Origin: JAOPZW01 sp963807305
Lineage (GTDB): Bacteria > Actinomycetota > Thermoleophilia > Solirubrobacterales > Solirubrobacteraceae
DNA: 64,000 bases
Direction: 5' to 3'
Assembly: GCA_963807305.1 (NCBI GenBank)
Contig: CAWEBN010000001.1
Coordinates: 62,001 to 126,000, forward strand
The position numbers and the translations under genes are program-made. Positions within the stretch are counted from its first letter, which is position 1. Each line of letters begins with the position of its first letter. Below the pieces are notes generated by a model. The model ran no database searches, was not told the DNA's origin, and saw only the letters and a list, made by a program, of their open reading frames with translations. This document shows positions 16,383 through 25,271 of the stretch, in pieces.

Positions 16383-17594
16383 TTAGTGGCTGACGGCGGC
16401 GGCTGCGAGCTCCGACACGAGGCGATCTTCGTAGAAGCGCTCGAGCGCGAAGGGGGCGATGAGGTCGGGGGTGCGCCCGGTGTCGACCAGCTCGGCCAGG
16501 GTCTTGCCGACGATCGGCGCGGCCTTGAAGCCGTAGGTGCCCCAGCCGGCGCTGACGTGGAAGTTCTCGACCTCGGTGGGGCCGAGGATCGGGCTGTAGT
16601 CGGGGCTCAGGTCGCACAGGCCCGCCCACGAGCGCAGCAGCCGCGCGTGCTCGAGCTGGGGGAAGAGCTCGAGCGTGTGGCGGGTGACCTCCTGCAGGAA
16701 GTTCAGCGTGCCCTGCATCCGGTAGGTCGTCCACGGCTCGATCTCGGCGCCCATGAGGAACTCGCCGCGGTCGGTCTGCGAGACGTAGACGTGCATCTGC
16801 GAGGAGACGATCACGACGTCGAGCAGCGGCTTGACCGGCTCGGTCACGCACGCCTGCAGGATGTGGGTCGTGATCGGCAGCTGCACGCCGGCCATGTCGC
16901 ACAGCAGCGTGCTCCAGCCCGCGGTGCAGTTGACGACCTGGCCGGCGCGGATGGTGCCGCGGTTGGTGCGCACGGCGTCGACGCGGCCGTTGGTGCGCTC
17001 GAGGCCGAGGACCTCCGTGTAGGGGTGGATCTCGGCCCCGCCGGCGTCGGCGCCGCGGGCCAGGCCCCAGACCACGGCGTCGTGGCGGATGATGCCGCCG
17101 GGCGGGTGGTAGAGCGCGCCCATGATCGGATAGGTGGCGTCCTCGGAGACGTGCATCGCGGGGGCCAGCCGTTTGACCTCGTCGGGGCCGATCAGGCGCG
17201 AGTCGATGCCCTGCAGGCGATTGACCTCGGCGCGGTTGGCCATCACGAAGAGCGCACGGTCGGAGTGCGCGAGCGTGAGGTGGCCGCACTGTGAGAAGAG
17301 CAGGTTGAAGTTGAGCTCCTGCGAGAGGCCCTCGTAGAGCTTCACGCTCGCGTCGTAGAAGCGCGCGCCCTCGGGCGTCTTGTAGTTCGAGCGCAGGATC
17401 GTCGTGTTGCGACCGGCCGCGCCCGAGCCGATGTAGCTCTTCTCGAGGATGCAGACGTTGGTGATCCCGCGCTCGCGCAGGTAGTAGGCCGTGGCCAGCC
17501 CGTGCGAGCCGCCGCCGATGATGACGACGTCGTAGGAGCCCTTGAGCGCAGGGCGCGGGCGCCACATGCGCCGCCGGCGGAAGATGTCACGCAC
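16383..17594 (-). CDS. soxB: heterotetrameric sarcosine oxidase / N-methylglutamate dehydrogenase, beta subunit
   Basis: A 403-residue FAD/FMN subunit that oxidises the N-methyl group of sarcosine or N-methylglutamate. It has the dinucleotide site VVIIGGGSHGLATAYYL, the conserved SGAAGRNTTILRSNY stretch, GGIIRHDAVVWG (region of the covalent-flavin His in the family) and the C-terminal HVSAGWGTYGFKAAP. It overlaps the gamma gene by 8 nt. Beside mgsABC and two GlnT-like ligases the substrate could well be N-methylglutamate, making this MgdA; sequence alone does not separate the two. The two frameshifted oxidases at 12.1-14.7 kb are distant relatives. Confidence 0.9.
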   Translation of the reverse strand: MRDIFRRRRMWRPRPALKGSYDVVIIGGGSHGLATAYYLRERGITNVCILEKSYIGSGAAGRNTTILRSNYKTPEGARFYDASVKLYEGLSQELNFNLLFSQCGHLTLAHSDRALFVMANRAEVNRLQGIDSRLIGPDEVKRLAPAMHVSEDATYPIMGALYHPPGGIIRHDAVVWGLARGADAGGAEIHPYTEVLGLERTNGRVDAVRTNRGTIRAGQVVNCTAGWSTLLCDMAGVQLPITTHILQACVTEPVKPLLDVVIVSSQMHVYVSQTDRGEFLMGAEIEPWTTYRMQGTLNFLQEVTRHTLELFPQLEHARLLRSWAGLCDLSPDYSPILGPTEVENFHVSAGWGTYGFKAAPIVGKTLAELVDTGRTPDLIAPFALERFYEDRLVSELAAAAVSH

Positions 17595-18189
17595 GCGCGG
17601 CCTCCCGGTCGAGGACGTCGAGGCCCATCGGCGCGCCGCCGAGCCCGCTCGCCGCGTCGGAGACGACCGTCCACATGTACTCGCCCAGCGCCCAGCCGAA
17701 GAGCATCAGAAAGCGATCGGCGTCCTCGCGCAGGACGTAGCCGGGGGTCCGCGCCACCGACCCGGGGCGAAAGCCGCCGACGGGCAGCGACTGCTCGCGC
17801 AGGTCGAGGGCGCAGAAGCGCGCGAAGAGCTCGCGTGCCAGCGGTCCCACGATGGCCAGCGCGGCCAGGGTGGTGGTGACGTCGAGCGCGTCGAGCTCGG
17901 CGCCGCCGAGCACGAGCGCGCGCTCGCGCGTGACGGGACACCACCACGCGCCGTTCGTCCGCGTCGCGGTGCCGAATGCCAGCCGGTGCGGGCCCATGAC
18001 CTCGCGCTTGCGCAGGTGCGAGACGTCGGCCCAGGCCACGGGGGCGTCGGGCGGCGCGCCGGGGTACTCGACGGCCACATTCCAGCCGTTGCGCACCTCC
18101 ATCTGCGCGCCGGCGGCCAGCGCCTGGCCCTCCATCGGGCTGCGTGCCACGGCGGCGGGCGAGGGCGTCAGGAACTCGAACGAGGTCAC
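17587..18189 (-). CDS. soxG: sarcosine oxidase / N-methylglutamate dehydrogenase, gamma subunit
   Basis: A 200-residue protein related to a half GcvT fold. The expected pattern is visible: an N-terminal extension, VTTTLAALAIVGPLARELF (folate-domain core) and late FLMLFGWALGEYMW. In the tetramer gamma pairs with alpha. The GTG start overlaps the alpha stop by 4 nt (GTGA). Low sequence conservation is normal for this subunit, and identification rests on size, motif order and operon position. Confidence 0.85.
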   Translation of the reverse strand: MTSFEFLTPSPAAVARSPMEGQALAAGAQMEVRNGWNVAVEYPGAPPDAPVAWADVSHLRKREVMGPHRLAFGTATRTNGAWWCPVTRERALVLGGAELDALDVTTTLAALAIVGPLARELFARFCALDLREQSLPVGGFRPGSVARTPGYVLREDADRFLMLFGWALGEYMWTVVSDAASGLGGAPMGLDVLDREAARA

Positions 18190-20960
18190 GAGCGCAGCAC
18201 CTCGCCGTCGGGGTCGTAGAACGGCCTGGTCATGACCTCGGCGCGCAGGCGCCGGCTGTCGTCGGAGATGGTGATCGCGGCGCCGTCACTGGCCATCGTG
18301 GCCGGCACCCACGCCATGCCGATGACGTGCCCGAGCTGGCGTGAGTGGCGCGCGCTCGTGACCTGCCCGATCGGCTCTCCGCGCTCGTCGAGCACCGCCG
18401 CGCCCTCGGTCGGCACGTCGCCGTCGGGCAGGGTGAAGCCCACGAGCGCCGTCGCGCTCTGATGCTCGGCGGCGTGCTCGAGCGCCCATTTGCCGATGAA
18501 GTCCTCGTCCTTGTCGAGCTTGACGATCCACGGCATCGCCGCGCCGTAGGGCGTCGACTCCGAGTCGGTGTCCTGGCCGACGAGGATGTGCTGCTTCTGC
18601 AGGCGCAGGATGCGCTGGGGCTCGAGGCCGAACGGGCGGATGCCGTGCTCCGCGCCGGCCTCGAGGATCGCGTCCCACACGTGCCGGCCGTGGGCGGCGG
18701 GGAAGTGGATCTCATAGCCGACCTCGCCGACGAAGCCGATGCGCAGCAGCAGCGCCGGGACGCCGGCCACGGGCGCGCGCTTGGCGTCGAGGTAGGCGAA
18801 GGCCTCGTTGGAGCAGTCCAGTTCGGTGAGGCGGCCCATGATCTCCCGGGCGCGGGGCCCGGCGAGGTTGACCGCAGCGAGGCCCTGGGTCACGTCGGTC
18901 AGCGTGACCTGCATGCGCCAGTCGGCCAGCCACCAGGAGAACCACTGCTCGACGGCTCCCGCGCCGCTCGACGTGGTGGTCACGTAGAAGCTCTCGTCGT
19001 CCAGGCGGCAGATCGTCCCGTCGTCCATGATCCGGCCGGCGTCCGAGGTCAGCACGCCGTAGCGGATGCGCCCGGGCCCGAGGTTCGCGAAGCGGTTGGG
19101 GTAGAGGCGATCGAGGAACTCGCCCGCCTGCGGGCCGCGGACGATGAGCTTGCCCAGCGTCGAGACGTCGATGAGCCCCGCGCTCTCGTGGACCGCCAGC
19201 GCCTCGCCCTGCGGATCGCCGTAGTCGTAGGCGCGCCGCCAGTCGCCCGCCCACATGACGCGCGCGCCGAGCTCGCGGTGGCGGGGATGGATGGCCGAGC
19301 GCTTGGCGGGCTCGATCGGGCGGCCGGCCAGCGCGCCGAGGGGGACCGCCGACCACGGGGGGCGCGCCGTGGTGGTGCCGACCCGCCCCAGGTCCTGGCC
19401 GGTCTCCTGGGCCATCAGCCGCACGGCGGGCAGCTGGCACATGCGTCCCTGGCAGGGGCCCATGGTCGCCGTCGTGTAGCGCTTGGAGAGCTCGATCGAG
19501 TCGTAGCCCTCGTCGACGCTCAGATGGATGTCCTTGGCCGTGACGTCCTCGCACAGGCAGGCGAAGCACTTCCCGCGCCCGGCGCCGGCCACGGCCGGGG
19601 GCACGGCCTCCGGGGCGCGGCGCTCGGGCGGCCCGTCGCGCGGCGGCGGCGGTGCGTCGGCCAGGCCCAGCGCATGGGCCACCTGAGCCCCGGCGTGTGC
19701 GCCGGAGGGCTCGGGGTCGTCGCCCGCGCCGGCGACCGCGCCCGCGGCGTGCACGCCGTCGGGCAGCTCGGCCAGGGCGAAGTGCCCGCGCGCGGCGTCG
19801 TAGGCGGTGCGCCCGCCGGCCTGCGCGATGAGCGAGGTGGCCGGCGCCACGCCGCCCGACATGACCAGCAGGTCGCATTCGACGCGCCGCTCGTCGCTGC
19901 CGTCGAGCCCACCCAGGACGGCGGCGCGCACGTGCTTGCGTCCCTCGGCCTCGAGGACGGTGCGGCCCTCGCGCAGGTCGGCGATGGCGGCGACCACGAC
20001 GCCGGCGGCTTCCAGCGCGCGCGCCGCCTCGAGCCCGCGATCCGAGGTGGTGGCGACCACCGCGCGCGTCCCCGGCGCGATGCCGTAGAGGGCGATCAGC
20101 CGCCGCACGCCGCCGGCGAGCATCACGCCGGGCAGGTCGTTGCCGGCGAACACGAGCGGCTGCTCGACGACGCCGGTGGCGAAGACGAGCCGGCGGGCGC
20201 GGACCTGATGCAGGGTCGAGGCCTGCCAGATGGGGACGAGGCCGTCGAAGCAGCCCAGCACGGAGGCGGAGGAGAGGACCTCCACGCCGGCGCCACGGGC
20301 CTGCTCGGCCAGCGCGCGGGCGCGCTCGTGGCCGCCCTCGGCCAGCGCCCGCCCGCCGGGCTCGGGTCCCTCGTCGGCGAGCACGACGTCGGCGCCGGCC
20401 TCGGCGGCGGCGATCGCCGCGCGCAGGCCGGCCAGGCCGCCGCCGACGACGAGCACGTCGGCGTGGCGGCGGCGGTACTCGGTCCGCCACTCGCGCTCGT
20501 CCTGGGAGGCGCGCAGCTTCCCGAGGCCCGCGGCGCGGCGCAGCGCCTTCTCGTACAGCGGCCACAGCCGCCGCGGACGGATGAAGGTCTTGTAGTAGAA
20601 GCCCGGCGGGGTGAAGGGGCCGCCGACGGTGTCGGTCACCGCCATCACGTCGTGCTCGAGGCTGGGGGAGGCGTTGAGGTGCTCGACGGCCATGCCCTCG
20701 CGGACCGGCTCGGTGCAGGCGCGCACGCCGGGCGCGCCGTCGACGGCCACGAGGCAGTTCGGGCACTGCCCGGCGCAGCACAGCAGGCCGCGGCGGCGGT
20801 GGTACTTGAAGCTGCGCGAGAACGTGCGCCGGCCGGCTGCGAACAGAGCCGAGGCGATGGTGTCGCCCGCGAGGGCCTCGACGGGCTTGCCGTCGAAGGT
20901 GAAGCCGACGGACCTCGCGCGGTCCAGGCGCTCGCCGGGCTGCACGGGCAGGCGGGTCAC
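18186..20960 (-). CDS. soxA: sarcosine oxidase / N-methylglutamate dehydrogenase, alpha subunit
   Basis: A 924-residue multidomain subunit. The N-terminus has a small ferredoxin-like fold with CCAGQCPNCLVAVDG, then an NAD-binding Rossmann domain (VLVVGGGLAGLRAAIAAAEAG near residue 170), a Cys motif region (CFACLCEDVTAKDI and GPCQGRMC), and from about residue 550 a GcvT-type THF-binding domain with C-terminal barrel. It passes the oxidised methyl group to THF as methylene-THF. The GTG at 20960 is chosen because the family starts just before the RLDRARSVGFTFDG stretch; GGAGG is 13 nt upstream at the end of soxD. Confidence 0.93.
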   Translation of the reverse strand: MTRLPVQPGERLDRARSVGFTFDGKPVEALAGDTIASALFAAGRRTFSRSFKYHRRRGLLCCAGQCPNCLVAVDGAPGVRACTEPVREGMAVEHLNASPSLEHDVMAVTDTVGGPFTPPGFYYKTFIRPRRLWPLYEKALRRAAGLGKLRASQDEREWRTEYRRRHADVLVVGGGLAGLRAAIAAAEAGADVVLADEGPEPGGRALAEGGHERARALAEQARGAGVEVLSSASVLGCFDGLVPIWQASTLHQVRARRLVFATGVVEQPLVFAGNDLPGVMLAGGVRRLIALYGIAPGTRAVVATTSDRGLEAARALEAAGVVVAAIADLREGRTVLEAEGRKHVRAAVLGGLDGSDERRVECDLLVMSGGVAPATSLIAQAGGRTAYDAARGHFALAELPDGVHAAGAVAGAGDDPEPSGAHAGAQVAHALGLADAPPPPRDGPPERRAPEAVPPAVAGAGRGKCFACLCEDVTAKDIHLSVDEGYDSIELSKRYTTATMGPCQGRMCQLPAVRLMAQETGQDLGRVGTTTARPPWSAVPLGALAGRPIEPAKRSAIHPRHRELGARVMWAGDWRRAYDYGDPQGEALAVHESAGLIDVSTLGKLIVRGPQAGEFLDRLYPNRFANLGPGRIRYGVLTSDAGRIMDDGTICRLDDESFYVTTTSSGAGAVEQWFSWWLADWRMQVTLTDVTQGLAAVNLAGPRAREIMGRLTELDCSNEAFAYLDAKRAPVAGVPALLLRIGFVGEVGYEIHFPAAHGRHVWDAILEAGAEHGIRPFGLEPQRILRLQKQHILVGQDTDSESTPYGAAMPWIVKLDKDEDFIGKWALEHAAEHQSATALVGFTLPDGDVPTEGAAVLDERGEPIGQVTSARHSRQLGHVIGMAWVPATMASDGAAITISDDSRRLRAEVMTRPFYDPDGEVLRS

Positions 20961-20970
20961 GGTGTCAGGG

Positions 20971-21285
20971 TCACCTCCGCGGGGCATCCGGCCCCGCGCT
21001 GTGAGAAGGACGACTGGCCTCCGGCCGATCGAGGTCGTCGGGGAGGGCCGTCCAGTGCACGTCGTTGGTTCGGGTGTCGCGCTCGGCGACGAACCAGGCG
21101 CGGCAGCCGGAGCGGTGGTACCACCACTCCCGCTGAACGCCCGCCGCGTTGCGGCGGAAGTAGTTGTAGGTGCCGAGCTCGCGCAGGGTGGGGCGCTCGC
21201 GCGGCCGGCGGTTGAGCTCGCCGCCGAAGGCGAAGTCCGTGACTTCGCGGACACCACAGTGCGGGCAGGTCAGGAGATAGGACAT
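20971..21285 (-). CDS. soxD: sarcosine oxidase / N-methylglutamate dehydrogenase, delta subunit
   Basis: A 104-residue zinc-binding subunit. N-terminal CPHCGVREVTDFAFGGE, central YNYFRRNAAGVQREWWYHRSGC and a later WF-x-ERDTRTN segment match SoxD, in which Cys and His residues bind zinc. It is the first gene of the leftward soxDAGB-fhs operon and lies directly behind the 29-bp palindrome shared with the divergent iclR gene. The order D-A-G-B differs from the B-D-A-G order of classical sarcosine operons. Confidence 0.9.
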   Translation of the reverse strand: MSYLLTCPHCGVREVTDFAFGGELNRRPRERPTLRELGTYNYFRRNAAGVQREWWYHRSGCRAWFVAERDTRTNDVHWTALPDDLDRPEASRPSHSAGPDAPRR

Positions 21286-21302
21286 GGTGGCGTGGTATGT
21301 TG

Positions 21303-21331
21303 CCCTACCGGCAAGAGCGTTGCCGGTAGGG
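21303..21331. promoter_or_regulatory. 29-bp perfect palindrome, candidate IclR operator between soxD and iclR
   Basis: CCCTACCGGCAA (21303-21314) and TTGCCGGTAGGG (21320-21331) are exact inverted repeats around GAGCG. The site is 17 bp from the soxD start and about 33 bp from the iclR start, where it would cover both core promoters. A partial copy of one arm (CCTACCGGC) lies at 3069-3077 beside the amt promoter. Confidence 0.75.
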
Positions 21332-21364
21332 ACGAGCCTTTCACAAACAGGTGGTGGTTGCAAC

Positions 21365-22141
21365 GTGCCTCGTGCGATGAGAGAGGAGGGCCGCACGCTC
21401 GAGTCCGTCGACCGTGCACTGGCGCTGCTCGACGCGCTCGCCGAGCTGCCGTCCGGCGCCCGTGTGAGCGAGCTCGCGCAGCGCACCGCCATCAACCAGA
21501 GCACGGTCTCGCGGCTGCTCGGGACGCTCATGGGCCGGGGCTTCGTGGACCGCGACGAGACGACGGCGCGCTACCGCCTCGGTCTGCGCCTCGTCGCGTA
21601 CGCGGACGCCGTCCTGGCCGGCCTCGACGTGCGGGCGATCGCGCGGCCGCACCTCGAGCGCCTCGTCGAGCAGACGGGGGAGACCGCGACCCTCTCCGTC
21701 CCCGGTGGCACGCAGCCGTTCACGATCGACTTCGTCCCCAGCCCGTCGAACGTCGCAAGCCGGGCCGAGCTCGGCCGCCCGAGCGTGACGCACGCGACCG
21801 TCACCGGCAAGCTCCTGCTCGCCTTCGGTCCGCTGCCGCTCGAGCGCCTCGGCCCGGAGCCCTACGAGCGCTTCACCAATCGCACCCTGACGACGCGGGC
21901 AGCGCTCGCACAGGAGGTCGACCGCGTGCGCGCGCAAGGCGTGGCGTTCGGTCGCGAGGAGCGCGAGGCGGGGCTCAACGCCGTCGGGGCGGCGGTGCTC
22001 GGCCGCGAGCGGGCGCTGCACGCGATGCTCAGCATCCAGGGTCCGGCGAACCGGCTGCACGTCCGCCGCATGCCGGGCCTGGCCTCCGAGCTGAAGGAGG
22101 CCGCGGACGCGGTCGGCGCCGCGCTGGGTGGAGGCGGCTAG
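21365..22141 (+). CDS. IclR family transcriptional regulator
   Basis: A 258-residue regulator with an N-terminal winged helix (LESVDRALALLDALAEL ... INQSTVSRLLGTLMGRGF) and a C-terminal effector-binding domain (THATVTGKLLLAFGPL; GREEREAGLNAVGAAVLG). IclR proteins usually govern catabolism of small acids or amines and bind palindromes. It is divergent to soxDAGB-fhs across a perfect palindrome, so it very likely controls that operon and itself. The GTG at 21365 is chosen because AGGTGG lies 10 nt upstream; ATG 21377 is an alternative. Its stop shares a CTAG with the stop of the convergent metK. Confidence 0.9.
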   Translation: MPRAMREEGRTLESVDRALALLDALAELPSGARVSELAQRTAINQSTVSRLLGTLMGRGFVDRDETTARYRLGLRLVAYADAVLAGLDVRAIARPHLERLVEQTGETATLSVPGGTQPFTIDFVPSPSNVASRAELGRPSVTHATVTGKLLLAFGPLPLERLGPEPYERFTNRTLTTRAALAQEVDRVRAQGVAFGREEREAGLNAVGAAVLGRERALHAMLSIQGPANRLHVRRMPGLASELKEAADAVGAALGGGG

Positions 22142-23340
22142 GCCGCGACCTCGGCCGCTTCGCCCAGGCCCGCCGCCGCGCGCAGCTCGTCGGCCTTGTC
22201 GGTCCGCTCCCACGTGAAGTCCTCGTCCTCGCGCCCGAAGTGCCCGTAGGCGGCGGTCTTCTGGTAGATCGGCCGGTGCAGCTTCAACGTCTCGCGGAAG
22301 GCGCCGGGGCGCAGGTCGAAGTGCTCGTCGATGAGCGCGACGATCCTGGCGCGCCCGATCGTCTCCGTGCCGAAGGTCTCGACCATCACGGACACCGGGT
22401 GGGCCACGCCGATGGCGTAGGCGACCTGGACCTCGCAGCGCTCGGCGAGGCCGGCGGCGACGACGTTCTTGGCCACGTGGCGGGCGGCGTAGGCGGCCGA
22501 GCGGTCGACCTTGGAGGGGTCCTTGCCGCTGAAGGCGCCGCCGCCGTGGCGGGCCATGCCGCCGTAGGTGTCGACGATGATCTTGCGGCCGGTCAGCCCG
22601 GCGTCGCCCACGGGGCCGCCGATGACGAACCGGCCGGTCGGGTTGACCAGCAGGCTCGCGCGCAGGGCGTCGGCGTCGTAGAGGTCGCTGGGGAGGACCG
22701 GTACGACGACGTGCTCCCAGAGGTCGTCGCGGATGACCGCCTCCGAGCCCTCGCGGTGCTGGCTTGAGATGAGGATGCGCTCGATGGCGGCCGGCCGGCC
22801 GTCGACGTAGCGGACGGTGACCTGAGTCTTGCCGTCGGGGCGCAGGTAGTCCAGCGTCCCGGCCTTGCGCACCGCGGCCAGCCGCCGCGCGAGCTTGTGG
22901 GCCAGCGCGATCGGCAGCGGCATCAGCTCCGGGGTCTCGTTCGAGGCGTAGCCGAACATCATCCCCTGATCGCCCGCGCCGGCGTCGCCGGCCGAGTCGG
23001 AGGCGCTGTCGACCCCCTGCGCGATGTCCGGCGACTGCTTGTCGATCGCGTTGATGACCGCGCACGAGTCCGCGCTGAAGCCCAGGTCGGCGTCGACGTA
23101 GCCGATCTTGCGGATCGTCGAACGCACCACGTCCTGGATGTCGACATAGGTCGTGGTCGAGATCTCACCCGACACCACCACGAGCCCGGTGTTCACCAGG
23201 GTCTCGCAGGCGACACGCCCATAGGGATCCTCGCGCAGGACCGCGTCGAGGACGCCGTCGGAGATCTGGTCGGCGACCTTGTCCGGGTGGCCCTCGGTGA
23301 CCGACTCGGACGTGAACAGGTACTCGTTGGGGTTCGTCAT
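22138..23340 (-). CDS. metK: S-adenosylmethionine synthetase
   Basis: A 400-residue enzyme making SAM from methionine and ATP. Signatures seen: FTSESVTEGHPDKVADQISD at the N-terminus, GAGDQGMMFGYA, and GGGAFSGKDPSKVDRSAAY. Length and motifs are standard. It overlaps the upstream fusion methyltransferase by 4 nt (ATGA), so methionine formed there would feed directly into SAM synthesis. This coupling to a homocysteine methyltransferase, not to a housekeeping neighbour, is notable. No S-adenosylhomocysteine hydrolase gene lies in the window. Confidence 0.97.
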   Translation of the reverse strand: MTNPNEYLFTSESVTEGHPDKVADQISDGVLDAVLREDPYGRVACETLVNTGLVVVSGEISTTTYVDIQDVVRSTIRKIGYVDADLGFSADSCAVINAIDKQSPDIAQGVDSASDSAGDAGAGDQGMMFGYASNETPELMPLPIALAHKLARRLAAVRKAGTLDYLRPDGKTQVTVRYVDGRPAAIERILISSQHREGSEAVIRDDLWEHVVVPVLPSDLYDADALRASLLVNPTGRFVIGGPVGDAGLTGRKIIVDTYGGMARHGGGAFSGKDPSKVDRSAAYAARHVAKNVVAAGLAERCEVQVAYAIGVAHPVSVMVETFGTETIGRARIVALIDEHFDLRPGAFRETLKLHRPIYQKTAAYGHFGREDEDFTWERTDKADELRAAAGLGEAAEVAA

Positions 23341-25118
23341 GTGGCGGTGACCTCGAGCAGGTAGGCGACCATGACGTCTTCGTCACGGAAGTGCAGGTGG
23401 TAGGCGTCGGAGAGTTCCTCGACGCGGTCGATCTGGTCCTTGCGCTGCTCGAAGAGCGAGTGGAACGCGAAGAACTCGAAATCGACGACGCGCGACTGGA
23501 AGCCGCCCTCGGCGAGCAGCTCGACAGTGCGCTCCTGGCCGAGGATCGAGAGCTGCATGACGTAGGCGACTCCGCCGTCGGCCAGCAGCTTGGGCAGCAG
23601 CGTGAAGAGGTGGTCGAGGAGGTTGCGCCCCCAGAAGTCCAGCGGCCGGTGGCTGTTCGGCTGCTCGTAGGGGTCGACGGGCATCTGGTAGAGGCTCGCC
23701 ACCACGACGTCGTAGTGGTCCTTGGGCACCCACGGGTAGAGGTCGATCGCCTCCCCGGTGATGCGATCGGCGACGCCGTTGCGGAAGGCGTTGGACAGCG
23801 TGTTGGCCACGGCGCGCCGGTCGATGTCGATCGCGTGTACGTGCTCGGCGCCGTTGCGCGCCAGCTCGATGGCGAGCATCCCGGTGCCGCAGCCGATGTC
23901 CAGGCAGCGCTTGCCGTCCCCGATGTGGTTCTGGAAGAGGTACTTCCACACGAGGAAGCTGCCGTGCGTGGGGACGAAGACGCCCGGCTCGCACACGATC
24001 TCGGGCATCTCGAGCGGGAACAGCCGGCGGCCACGCCGGTCGGTCCACGGTCGCAGCGAGGGGTGGCGGGACAGGCCGGAGTCCAGCGCGCCGTTGGCTG
24101 TGCCGTTGGCCGCCTCGGCGATGGCCCGCGAGCCGGGCGGCATGTCGCGCACCCGCGCCCGCGCGCCGGCGACGTGCTCGGGCCGGGTGCCGCAGCAGCC
24201 GCCGATGATCTGTGCGCCCTCCTGGCGCCAGACCGCGGCCATGTCGCCGTACTGCTCGCCGTCGATGGTCTTGTCGAAGCTCCAGCCGTCGTCCGTGTAG
24301 TAGCCGAGGTTGGGGTAGACGCCGAGCGGCAGGTCGGTGAAGTCGCGCAGCCACGGCAGCATTCCCGACACGTGGTCGGGCGGCAGGCAGTTGATGAGCA
24401 GGGCGCGCACGCCGAGGTCGTCCAGGCGCCGGGCGGCGCGGCCGAACTCGTCCCCCTCGGGGCCGCCCCAGTGCTGGCCGAAGACGCCGCACACGCCGTG
24501 GCGACAGCGGCGGAAGCTCGTCCACACCGGGATCCCGGTGGCCACGAGCGCCTCGATGGCGGCCAGGGTGAGCTGGTCGCGGATGAGGGTGATCGTCTCC
24601 AGCAGGATGAGGTCGGGCGGATGGTCCTCGAAGGTGCGCGGCAGCAGCTCGATGAACTCGCGCCGGGCCGGGCCGTCGATGTCGCCGTTGATCGAGAAGG
24701 CGAGGGCGACCTCGTCCTTGCGCCCGGCCTGCTCGATGGCCTCGCGCCCGATCTCGACGCCGAGGCGCGCGATGTCCATCCAGTGCAGCGGCGCGAGGTG
24801 GCCGGTGCGCTGGGACTGCATCTCGGCGGTGAGGCCCCAGGTGTTGGTGGAGATGACGTCGCAGCCCTGCTCGACGTAGGTGCGGTGCACGTCGCGGACG
24901 ACGTCGGCGTTGTGGACGAGCGCCCACGTACCCCACAACGCCTCGTCGCGGCCGCGCTCGGCGTCGGGCAGCCGGCGCCCGAGCTCGGTGGCGATGCCAC
25001 CGTCGAGGATCACGCAGCGCTCGGCCTTCAGCAGCTCCTCGACGCGGCGATACGCCGGCGCCAGATCGCGGCCGGCGACCAGGCCCGACCCGTCCTGCAG
25101 CACGCTCATGTCCGCCAT
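23337..25118 (-). CDS. homocysteine S-methyltransferase fused to SAM-dependent methyltransferase (fusion 1)
   Basis: A 593-residue two-domain protein. Residues ~33-320 form a homocysteine S-methyltransferase barrel of the BHMT/MmuM type: VILDGGIATEL at the start and the three zinc cysteines in LLINCLPPDHV (~Cys244) and IIGGCCGTRPEHV (~Cys308-309). Residues ~385-593 form a class I SAM methyltransferase with DIGCGTGMLAIELA (~407) and an acidic DIDRRAV motif II. In place of an NPPY catalytic motif it has ASLYQMP. The first domain would make methionine from homocysteine; the second would spend SAM on an unknown acceptor. It is coupled to metK and has a paralogue at 26303. Domain calls are secure; substrates unknown. 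Confidence 0.88.
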   Translation of the reverse strand: MADMSVLQDGSGLVAGRDLAPAYRRVEELLKAERCVILDGGIATELGRRLPDAERGRDEALWGTWALVHNADVVRDVHRTYVEQGCDVISTNTWGLTAEMQSQRTGHLAPLHWMDIARLGVEIGREAIEQAGRKDEVALAFSINGDIDGPARREFIELLPRTFEDHPPDLILLETITLIRDQLTLAAIEALVATGIPVWTSFRRCRHGVCGVFGQHWGGPEGDEFGRAARRLDDLGVRALLINCLPPDHVSGMLPWLRDFTDLPLGVYPNLGYYTDDGWSFDKTIDGEQYGDMAAVWRQEGAQIIGGCCGTRPEHVAGARARVRDMPPGSRAIAEAANGTANGALDSGLSRHPSLRPWTDRRGRRLFPLEMPEIVCEPGVFVPTHGSFLVWKYLFQNHIGDGKRCLDIGCGTGMLAIELARNGAEHVHAIDIDRRAVANTLSNAFRNGVADRITGEAIDLYPWVPKDHYDVVVASLYQMPVDPYEQPNSHRPLDFWGRNLLDHLFTLLPKLLADGGVAYVMQLSILGQERTVELLAEGGFQSRVVDFEFFAFHSLFEQRKDQIDRVEELSDAYHLHFRDEDVMVAYLLEVTAT

Positions 25119-25271
25119 TCTCGATCCGCGGCGCGCCCGCGTCGCCTCCCAGGGGGTAGGGATGCCCCTGCCCGAAGGGGAGGGAAAGCGGAGAGAACGT
25201 CAGGGGGCCCGCCGCAGGCGGCCGTTACTCCTCCAAAGCGCCGCAGCGGGCTGGCCGCCTTCGGCACCCCC

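Noticed and set aside
18345..21215. 956-codon plus-strand frame over soxA
   Set aside because: Antisense shadow of a well-supported enzyme gene; composition is typical of GC-driven false frames.
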